From contig CP036201.1 of the NCBI GenBank assembly GCA_004299845.1, positions 1,116,001-1,180,000 of the forward strand: DNA of 64,000 nt, given 5' to 3'. The stretch's first letter is position 1, and every line of letters begins with the position of its first letter. Shown here piece after piece: positions 57,522 through 64,000 of the stretch. The position numbers and the translations under genes are program-made. Below the pieces are notes generated by a model that saw nothing but the letters and a program-made list of their open reading frames with translations, was not told the DNA's origin and searched no databases. The stretch is from Verrucomicrobia bacterium S94. Its GTDB lineage: Bacteria; Verrucomicrobiota; Kiritimatiellia; Kiritimatiellales; Pontiellaceae.

Positions 57522-57540
57522 GCGTAAACTTTATTTACGC
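57522..57540. promoter_or_regulatory. Palindromic operator candidate, copy 2
   Basis: GCGTAAACTTTATTTACGC has perfect 7-base arms (GCGTAAA / TTTACGC). It is 58 bases upstream of the propeller-DUF1349 gene on the - strand and matches the site at 25534 in 14 of 19 positions. A second inverted repeat, CTGCGG / CCGCAG, lies at 57558-57577. Confidence 0.5.
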
Positions 57541-57632
57541 ATACACCGAAACGCATTCTGCGGGTATAAATCCGCAGTAATCCCGCGGCAGAACATGCCG
57601 GGCGGCCGTCTTTCAGAATGATCCGGTTATTT

Positions 57633-59126
57633 TTACATGCTGCGGTTTGCGGGAAGATGGTTTTTCAGCCGGTTTGCAACGATACGGTATTTTTCTTTGT
57701 AGTTGGAGGGATGCATCAGATTGGTGATTTCTCCGGGGTCTACACTGTGATCGTACAGTTCTTCGGATCCGTCGCTGTAGCTGATGTAGTGCCATTGATC
57801 GTGTACAACGCCGATCTGGGTTCCGCCGGTGCTGGTAATAACAGCCGGTTCAGTTCGCTTTGCTTCAGGATTTTCAAGAAGGGGAAGCAGACTGGTTCCA
57901 TCCAGTTTATGCGGCGCTTTCAGCCCAAGCAACTCAACGAGAGTGGGGTAGATATCAATCATGGATACCGCTGAATCCGCTGTACCGGTTTTTCCGTTCG
58001 GCATACGGATAATCATCGGCATGCCGGATGCTCCCCGCCAGACCTTTGCTTTACCCAGGCGGTCTTTTTCACCGAGCTGATACCCGTGATCGCCCATAAG
58101 GATCACGATGGTGTTATCGGCATACCCGCTCTTTTCCAGGCCATCGAGCAGAATGCCTACTGCCGCATCGGCATAGGTGGTACAGGCATAGTAGGCATGC
58201 CGCAGATAAGCCCATTCCTCCGGCCAGTCTTTCACATATTTTGCAAACCAGTCCTTTCCGGCTCCGGCGGCTTTCGGAAGATCCATGATGTCGTCCGGCG
58301 GAATATCAGGCATTATAAGGCGATGTTTATGTTCCTCGGTTTGGTAGAGATCAAAAAATTCCTTAGGGCAGATCAGTGGAATATGAGGGCGGAAAATGCC
58401 GCAGGCCAGCAGCCACGGTTTTTCATCCGGCGACGGGGCCGATTTCAGCTTCGGATCGGACCGATCTTTATTCAACCAGGCCGCGGCCCATTCCGCCGTA
58501 TTCCAGTCCAGGGTATCGGTCGGTTCGATATCCTCTTCGAGAGGCCCCCAGACCCAGGTTGATTTCAGCCGTTTCCGGTCTTTCGGATCAACCTGAACAC
58601 GGGTGTTCAGTACCCATTTAGGCAGACCGTCCGGCTGATGAAAACGGTTCTTGAAATCGTGTCCGAAATATTTTCCGCCAGAGATACCCGGCTGATACGT
58701 CCAGGATTGAGGGTCCGACTGCGGGTCCGGAAGATCACGGGAACCACGACGGTGATGAAACACTTTGCCGGCGGCTATGGTGTGATACCCATTGGCCTTC
58801 AGCAACTGCGGGAAAGTGATCAGATCTTTAGCCGGCGCGGTTTCCCTGAAGTGCTGGGTGTTGTTGAAAACTCCGTTATTTTCCGGCCGCTGTCCCACCA
58901 TCATCGAAACGCGCGAAGGATTGCATGAAGGGCAGGCTGAATAGGCGTTGGTAAATTTGATGCCGGTTTCGGCAAACCGGTCGATGTTCGGGGTAAATGC
59001 CGGGCCGTCGAAACAGCCGATCGAGGTGTTCAGATCGTCGACCATGATCAGCAGAATATTGGGCCTGTCTTCTGCAAACAGGCTTAATGTCAGGAAAAAG
59101 CTTCCAAATATAAGCTGCAATTTCAC
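57633..59126 (-). CDS. S1 family sulfatase, iduronate-2-sulfatase-like, secreted
   Basis: The protein has 497 residues with signal peptide (MKLQLIFGSFFLTLSLFA). It has VDDLNTSIGCFDG, modification motif C-N-P-S-R (Cys68, preceded by CPS), VFHHRRGSRDLP, and the metal motif MGDHGYQLGEKDRLGKAKVW. The MVDDLN start and GDHGYQLGE motif mark the iduronate-2-sulfatase-like branch, distinct from the neighbouring sulfatases. Its start overlaps the stop of the propeller gene at 59123 by four bases (ATGA), so the two are coupled. No uronic acid genes are nearby, so the natural substrate is probably another 2-sulfated sugar (inference). Confidence 0.92.
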   Translation of the reverse strand: MKLQLIFGSFFLTLSLFAEDRPNILLIMVDDLNTSIGCFDGPAFTPNIDRFAETGIKFTNAYSACPSCNPSRVSMMVGQRPENNGVFNNTQHFRETAPAKDLITFPQLLKANGYHTIAAGKVFHHRRGSRDLPDPQSDPQSWTYQPGISGGKYFGHDFKNRFHQPDGLPKWVLNTRVQVDPKDRKRLKSTWVWGPLEEDIEPTDTLDWNTAEWAAAWLNKDRSDPKLKSAPSPDEKPWLLACGIFRPHIPLICPKEFFDLYQTEEHKHRLIMPDIPPDDIMDLPKAAGAGKDWFAKYVKDWPEEWAYLRHAYYACTTYADAAVGILLDGLEKSGYADNTIVILMGDHGYQLGEKDRLGKAKVWRGASGMPMIIRMPNGKTGTADSAVSMIDIYPTLVELLGLKAPHKLDGTSLLPLLENPEAKRTEPAVITSTGGTQIGVVHDQWHYISYSDGSEELYDHSVDPGEITNLMHPSNYKEKYRIVANRLKNHLPANRSM

Positions 59127-60240
59127 GACTGAACCTCCTTCTTTTCATTCTTCACGATGTTCTGCATATCACGGTCAAAGGCTTCTCCATCGAAAGGAAC
59201 CACAACAATTTTGCTGGCATGGTTGTCGTTGGCACGGTCCTGTCCTTTGGTCACGTCGATGACGGAAAAAATAAAATGGGTCACGTGACCGGTCTGTTCA
59301 TCGACGCAGGCGGTCGGGCGTTCCACAAACTGCCAGTCGTTGATGGTGCCGTCGGTATATCTGAATATTTTCGATTCGTCTTTTTTAAAAGCAATACCAC
59401 GGTATTTCCAGTCGTGGATGCCGTCGATGGAACTGAAATGGTGTGAGGTTTTGGACGGCCAATGGTTATAGACCATGTGATACATTCCGCCACTGTACCA
59501 GACCGTCGGATCTTCGTTTTTCGACTGCGGCAGCTGCGGATAGTGTTTGTACACGCGGTCACTCATGATTTTGTAAGGTCCCAGAATACCGCTTTCGCTG
59601 ATCATGACACAGGTTGAACGCGGAACAATCATGTAGCGGCCGTCCGGACGCAGCAGCACTTTTACATTGGACATATGGCCTTTGCCGCCCTGATATGCCG
59701 CGAGTCCCGGGTTGAATCCGTTGGCTTCCCATTGGATGGTCCCCAGCAATTCAAACGGACCGTCAGGGGAATCTGAAACAAAAACCTCCCCCTGTGTGAT
59801 TTCACTGGTCACCACGGCGTACCGGCCGTCGTGCATGCGCAGACCGATGACATTATGGCCTTTGCCGTCCTTCCATTGCGGGTAGACCAGCCCCAGATCC
59901 CGGTATGGTCCCATAATGTTTTCACTGACGGCATGGATGGCTTTTGAGTTTTCCTTCCAGCCGGTTGAGTGAGGGAAAGAATGATGCCAGCGGCTCGCAT
60001 ACATATGATATCTGCCGGCATCATCCTTAACAATCCGTCCATCCCAGTAACACCAGTTTTTCAACGTTGAATCTTCGAGTCCGTTTCTGATATCCCGGGG
60101 CAGCACATTCGGATTCCCCAGATGCCCTCGGAAACCAGAGGTCCCAGAGGTTCCATGGGCAGAAAATAATCCACCAGCGATTTGCCGGAACAGACCTGGC
60201 TGCAGATTCCGAATACGATAAAAGGGAGAAGTTTTTTCAT
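59123..60240 (-). CDS. Secreted five-bladed beta-propeller, one-base frame break near N-terminus
   Basis: The natural start is the ATG at 60240 with AAGGATAAT upstream and a signal peptide (MKKLLPFIVFGICSQVCSGK), followed by SLVDYFLPMEPLGPLVSEGI, which matches the paralog at 55479 (TLIDFFLPMEPRNRVSDGIW). The frame then breaks at a C run, 60116-60119 (G run on the sense strand); one more G restores W-G-N-P-N-V-L-P-R-D-I and the rest reads normally. The propeller has the same blades as the paralog (HNVIGLRMHDGRYAVVTSEI, KNEDPTVWYSGGMYHMVYNH, SKIVVVPFDGEAFDR) but no extra C-terminal domains. It lies between two sulfatases, 2 bases after one and overlapping the other, so it works on a sulfated substrate. 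The enzyme family was not recognised. Confidence 0.75.
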
Positions 60241-60242
60241 TA

Positions 60243-61715
60243 TTATCCTTTAAGCACATACGGACGTTTGTTTTTCAGTCCGGGTTCATCAAACTGCTTC
60301 ATCTGTTTGAACAGTTCATTCTGCAGCCGTTCGGCAATTTCCGCATATTCCGGGTTATTGTATTGATTCACCAGTTCATCCGGATCCTTCTGCAGATCGA
60401 ACAGCCAAGGTTTTTCATTTTTATCCAGCACCAGTTTGTAGCGTCCGTCGACCGCCGCCACCCACCAGCCGCCACTTTTGGCAAAATAGGTAATTCGGTT
60501 GCCGGTTACCGTTTTTTCCGGGCTGAGGAAATCGGCGGAGGTGTCGGAACCATGGAAGGTTGCATCGGTATTTACGCCCATCAATGCCAGGGTGGTGGGG
60601 GTGAAGTCGCAGTTGGTATATGCCTTATTGATCACTTTTCCGGAAGGAATGGCTTTCGGATAGCGGATGACATAGGGAATTTTGGCTGAGGCCTCGTAGG
60701 GTACCCCTTTGTTGTGCCGGTTGTGTTCATAGAACATATCGCCGTGGTCGGCAGTAAACACAACAATCGTATTCTCCTTCAGTCCGTTTTTATCGAGAAA
60801 GGTCAGGATACGACCGACTGAATCATCGATATGTTTCACCATGCCGAAATACTGACGCAGTGGTTTGGGATCGAACCCGTCGGCTTCATTTTTATCCATT
60901 TTATTCAGCGGTTTGGCCCAGCCCGGTTTAGCGGCGGTATATTCCGGGGCCTGTGTTTTCGGCGGCTGGAGATCCATGTGATCATACATCGTGTGGTAGG
61001 GCGGGCGGGCATAATCCGGGGTATGCGGGTCGGGAATCGAGAGCATTACGGCAAACGGCTTGTCCTTATCCCGTTCGAGAATTTCCAGCGTTTTATCGGT
61101 GAAGAAATCGGTCATGTGTACCACTTCATCTTTCGGCAGTTTGTCCGCAGTTTTTTCGCCGATGCCTCCCTTGAACACGGCGTTGTTTTTCACCTGGAAA
61201 AACGGAGCGTGGCCGCCGCGCATCATGTAGGTGTTATCTGCAAAGCCGGCTTTGTACTCAATTCCGAAGCTGTATTTGTCGTGGCCGTCCAGATGCCATT
61301 TGCCGACATAGGAAGTTGCATAGCCGTTTTCAGTAAGAATGGAGGCAAAGGTAGGGATATCCTGCCGGATGCGGTCACCGTTTTTCGGAGCACCGGTCGC
61401 CTGGGGATACAGACCGGTGATCAGCGAGGCGCGTGACGGGGTACAGACCGGGGAGGAACAGTAGTAGTTGTTGCAGATGGCCCCTTCGTGCGCAATGGAG
61501 TCAATATTCGGAGTGTCGACTCCGTAGTCTTTTCCCCAGACAAAGGCCTGTTCCGGACTCAGCTGTTCGCGGTAACAGCCCAGCGTCCTGAAGTTATGTT
61601 CGTCGGTGTGAATAATAAGCAGGTTCGGTTTTTTTGATTTTGCAGCCAGTGTAGTGCGCGCCATGCTGCTGAAACCGGCTGCGGTCATGATGGATGAAAA
61701 CTGACGTCTGTTCAT
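60243..61715 (-). CDS. S1 family sulfatase, Tat-like leader
   Basis: The protein has 490 residues; the leader MNRRQFSSIMTAAGFSSMAR has the R-R-Q-F of a Tat signal, which would mean export after folding and cofactor modification. It has HTDEHNFRTLGCY in place of the usual D-D motif, modification motif C-T-P-S-R (Cys91), GKWHLDGHDKYSFG, and the metal motif TADHGDMFYEHNRHNKGVPY. The TDEHN start marks a separate branch of the family. It ends 2 bases before the propeller gene and starts 12 bases after the sulfatase at 61728, within one operon. Confidence 0.9.
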   Translation of the reverse strand: MNRRQFSSIMTAAGFSSMARTTLAAKSKKPNLLIIHTDEHNFRTLGCYREQLSPEQAFVWGKDYGVDTPNIDSIAHEGAICNNYYCSSPVCTPSRASLITGLYPQATGAPKNGDRIRQDIPTFASILTENGYATSYVGKWHLDGHDKYSFGIEYKAGFADNTYMMRGGHAPFFQVKNNAVFKGGIGEKTADKLPKDEVVHMTDFFTDKTLEILERDKDKPFAVMLSIPDPHTPDYARPPYHTMYDHMDLQPPKTQAPEYTAAKPGWAKPLNKMDKNEADGFDPKPLRQYFGMVKHIDDSVGRILTFLDKNGLKENTIVVFTADHGDMFYEHNRHNKGVPYEASAKIPYVIRYPKAIPSGKVINKAYTNCDFTPTTLALMGVNTDATFHGSDTSADFLSPEKTVTGNRITYFAKSGGWWVAAVDGRYKLVLDKNEKPWLFDLQKDPDELVNQYNNPEYAEIAERLQNELFKQMKQFDEPGLKNKRPYVLKG

Positions 61716-61727
61716 TTTTATCTCTCC

Positions 61728-63215
61728 TTAATCTATGGTTGGGGCCCCGGTTTTGCGCAGTTCAAAGCAGCGTTGAGCCATTGATTGTATTTTGGATTTA
61801 TATTCCGGGTTACGGATCAGATTGTTTTTCTCAGCAAGGTCATGTTTCAGGTTGTACAGACCGAAAGGCTGCATTACGCCGGGCTCCAGCAGTTTTTCAG
61901 GTTTGAATTTAAAATCCGGAACGTTTTCCGCAGCTTTCAGGATCAGTTTCCAATCGCCCTCGCGAATCGCCCAGCATGGTCCTCCGGATTGCTGGTGCAT
62001 TAAAACGGTGTGTCGTTCCGCCGGTTTCCGCCCCTGGAAAACGGGGATTAAGTTGAGTGAATCTTTGATGAGATTGCGATCAACCGGCCGGCCGGCCAGC
62101 GTGGCGACGGTTGCCACCATATCGTGGGAAACAATCGGCTCATCGCAAACCGAACCCGCTTTGATTTTTCCCGGCCAGACCGCAATGAACGGTACGCGGT
62201 GTCCGCCTTCCATAATGGAACCTTTGCTGCCGCTGAGTCCGTTGGAAGTGTTATGTCCGGCTTTTTTCATATCCTTATCCCAGGACAGTCCGCCGTTATC
62301 GGAGGTAAAGACAAAGAGCGTATTGTTGTATACCCCGGCCTCTTTCAGCGCGCGAACCAGCATGCCGACCTGTACATCGAGCTCTTTGATCATGTCACCG
62401 TGTTTGCCCGGCGTGGTTCCCCTGATTCCGACCCCGTCCAGCTCTTCCGGCGGAGCGTGAGGGATGTGTACAGCCTGCGAACAGTAATAGATAAAAAAAG
62501 GCGCGGCGGCATGAGTAGAGATGTAGGCGACGGCTTTTTCAGCCAGCATCGGTCCGGCCAGAGTCGGATCCCAGTTGGAGTCGGCTATGCCGCCGCGATC
62601 GAGATGTTTTTTTGAGGTGGAATAATGTGTCTGGTCGGCATCAATTTCGGTGATGACCGAATCGTCGGCCAGTTTCATCCAGACCTGGTTTTCATAGAAG
62701 GCAAAGGGAATGTTCTGAATGCCTTCGGGCAGTTCGAGCGCATAATCAAAACCGAAGTGAAGGGCTCCGCCGGACAGTTTTTTCCAGTCGATCGGATACC
62801 TCAGCCAGGAACTGCCCAACCCCCACTTTCCGAAAAATGCAGTCTGGTATCCGCCCGCTTTAGCCAATCGGGCAATCGTGGTGAATCCACCCTTATCGAT
62901 GCCGGATTTTTCTTCCGGCTTCCAGACGCCGAACGGTTTGTGATTCCGGTAGGAATAATTTCCGGTCAGCATTGAAAAGCGGGTGGGGGCGCATAGTGAT
63001 GCAGGAGAGTGAGCGTCGGTAAAGTGCATGCCTTCAGCAATCAGACGGTCAATGTTCGGCGTTTCCACCGTGGGGACTTTTCTGCCCTTCGAACGTTGGT
63101 AAAAGCTGATATCACCCAGACCGATATCATCGGCCATCACCAGAACCACATTCGGTTTTCCGTTTGCGAGCACTGCGCACAGAAGCACTGCCGTACCTAT
63201 TCCGATTCTAAACAT
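61728..63215 (-). CDS. S1 family sulfatase (arylsulfatase A type), secreted
   Basis: The protein has 495 residues with signal peptide (MFRIGIGTAVLLCAVLANG). It has MADDIGLGDISFYQR, modification motif C-A-P-T-R (Cys75), FFGKWGLGSSWLRYP, where Gly replaces the usual His of the GKWHLG motif, and FTSDNGGLSWD. The loss of that His occurs in some arylsulfatase A-like branches and may indicate altered sulfate positioning. It is the first gene of the - strand sulfatase/propeller operon, 123 bases after the IclR regulator; an inverted repeat lies in between. A sulfated algal galactan is a likely target (inference). Confidence 0.9.
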   Translation of the reverse strand: MFRIGIGTAVLLCAVLANGKPNVVLVMADDIGLGDISFYQRSKGRKVPTVETPNIDRLIAEGMHFTDAHSPASLCAPTRFSMLTGNYSYRNHKPFGVWKPEEKSGIDKGGFTTIARLAKAGGYQTAFFGKWGLGSSWLRYPIDWKKLSGGALHFGFDYALELPEGIQNIPFAFYENQVWMKLADDSVITEIDADQTHYSTSKKHLDRGGIADSNWDPTLAGPMLAEKAVAYISTHAAAPFFIYYCSQAVHIPHAPPEELDGVGIRGTTPGKHGDMIKELDVQVGMLVRALKEAGVYNNTLFVFTSDNGGLSWDKDMKKAGHNTSNGLSGSKGSIMEGGHRVPFIAVWPGKIKAGSVCDEPIVSHDMVATVATLAGRPVDRNLIKDSLNLIPVFQGRKPAERHTVLMHQQSGGPCWAIREGDWKLILKAAENVPDFKFKPEKLLEPGVMQPFGLYNLKHDLAEKNNLIRNPEYKSKIQSMAQRCFELRKTGAPTID

Positions 63216-63233
63216 CCCGTTTTCTCGTTTAAT

Positions 63234-63262
63234 GGTGTATATGTAACGCTATACGATACACC
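63234..63262. promoter_or_regulatory. Inverted repeat upstream of the sulfatase/propeller operon
   Basis: GGTGTAT (63234-63240) and ATACACC (63256-63262) form perfect 7-base arms 15 bases apart. The site lies 19 bases before the first sulfatase gene and after the IclR gene, a fitting place for an IclR operator; this is inference from position. Confidence 0.45.
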
Positions 63263-63338
63263 AGCAGGACGGGAAATGGGTTCAATATTGCGGAAAAGAC
63301 ATGTGTTATTTCGTCACTTCAGGGACTTTGTTTTTCCG

Positions 63339-64000
63339 TTAACCCGGATAGCCGAATTTCCGTGAAATCGTTAGGGCGGATTCCACAACCTTTTTTCCAA
63401 CCATCGGGAATTTTTTCTCGGTGAGATTAAACGAAGTGCCCGTGGCCCAGATCATGGCAATCGGATAGCCGGCGTGGTCGCGGATGACGGTGCCGACGCA
63501 GTGACAGCCTTCGAATTCTTCGGCCAGATCTGTGGCGTAGCCTTTTTCCCGTATTCGGGCAATTTCGGCCATCATGGCTTTTCTGGTGGTGATGGTGCGT
63601 TCATTGAATTTGGTTAAGGTGATTTTTGAAAGGATTTCGTCGCGTTCGTCATCGGGCAGAAAGGCCAGCAGGGCTTTGCCCGGAGCACCGGAGTGCAGAT
63701 TGAAACGGGAGCCTAGATCGACGGAGAATTTAAAGGGGCTTCCTCCGGTAGCCTGTTCGAGAATGACGCCTTGTGTCCCTCGAGCACAGCGAGATAAACA
63801 GACGCGTTGACGGCATCGCGCAAGTGGAGCATTTCGCTGAACGATGCTTCGACAATTTTTCGGTCACCCATCGCGGTTGCTCCGAGCGACATCATTTTGC
63901 GGGTAAGAAAATAACGCCTCGTTGGCTCATCACGCGCAATATACCCATGATCAATCAGCGTTTCTGTAATTCGGTACACGCTGTTTTTTGAGATTTCGAG
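63339..64000 (-). CDS. IclR-family regulator, 5' end outside window, one-base frame break
   Basis: Read on the - strand from 64000, the text has the end of the helix-turn-helix domain (LEISKNSVYRITETLIDHGY, YFLTRKMMSLGATAM), then the effector domain. The frame breaks at bases 63777-63779; one extra G on the sense strand restores VLEGTQGVILEQATGGSPFK and FSVDLGSRFNLHSGAPGKAL, followed by LLAFLPDD, ATDLAEEFEGCHCVGTVIRD and the end at 63339. This is the IclR layout: G-x-P-G-K-A-L-L-A motif and E-x-x-x-G-x-x-C/V-V-G effector strand. IclR proteins repress or activate catabolic operons in response to small metabolites. It is upstream of and parallel to the sulfatase/propeller operon and probably controls it. 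Confidence 0.8.

Noticed and set aside
1-64000. CRISPR arrays, tRNA and rRNA genes, prophage
   Set aside because: No regularly spaced repeats, no cloverleaf or rRNA-like sequence and no phage structural genes were found on reading.

Overview
The window looks like a chromosomal segment of a marine polysaccharide-degrading bacterium of the Kiritimatiellota/Verrucomicrobiota type. The reasons are the number of S1 sulfatases (seven intact and one broken), the C-terminal modules with a D-x-D-x-D-G..N..E-Y-A calcium-loop pattern or F-Y-R-V ends on secreted proteins, the SHD1-domain protein, the secreted Gfo/Idh/MocA and ThuA proteins, and the absence of any SusC/SusD pair. This taxonomic placement is inference. 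No rRNA, tRNA or CRISPR array was seen.

The enzyme set points to red-algal galactans (agar/porphyran type). It contains two clear GH86 beta-agarase/porphyranase genes plus two divergent GH86-like genes, two GH50 beta-agarases, a GH2 beta-galactosidase, two GH29 genes, a secreted beta-helix protein, three five-bladed beta-propeller proteins, and a SIAE-type esterase. Layout on the + strand: a 5'-truncated multimodular secreted protein (1-2709); GH29 (2949-4472); a decayed gene (4547-5344); a sulfatase-sulfatase-sulfatase-GH86-GH50 run (5553-14215); a beta-helix protein (14335-17739); an opposing AraC regulator; a TonB-like/SHD1 pair (18736-20599); GH86-like, broken sulfatase and UroD-like methyltransferase (20805-25101); then a compact operon GH86-propeller-GH2-GH50-sugar:cation symporter (25695-34671) closed by a terminator.

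From 34829 come a second GH29 gene, a zone of decay (AraC and Gfo/Idh/MocA pseudogenes, intergenic inverted repeats), a NarL-type two-component pair (38981-41703), and an operon Gfo-ThuA-Gfo-GH86-like-DUF1593 (41821-48828) that runs into a broken BNR-type glycosidase fused to an IS256-family transposase remnant. The last 14 kb is on the - strand: SIAE esterase-sulfatase, an FAD-dependent oxidoreductase, and a set of sulfatases alternating with two secreted beta-propellers, headed by an IclR-family regulator that leaves the window at 64000.

Working model (inference): secreted GH86, GH50 and sulfatases trim the sulfated galactan outside or in the periplasm; the GPH-family symporter imports oligosaccharides; the signal-peptide-less propeller (27582-28592) and the GH2 enzyme finish them in the cytoplasm. 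No recognisable GH117 anhydro-galactosidase is present, so the propellers are the best candidates for that missing step. Several reading-frame breaks (29519, 49051, 60116, 63777) are each repaired by one extra G in a G run, which suggests a systematic indel error or recent decay; the GH2, propeller and IclR genes there may be intact in the organism.
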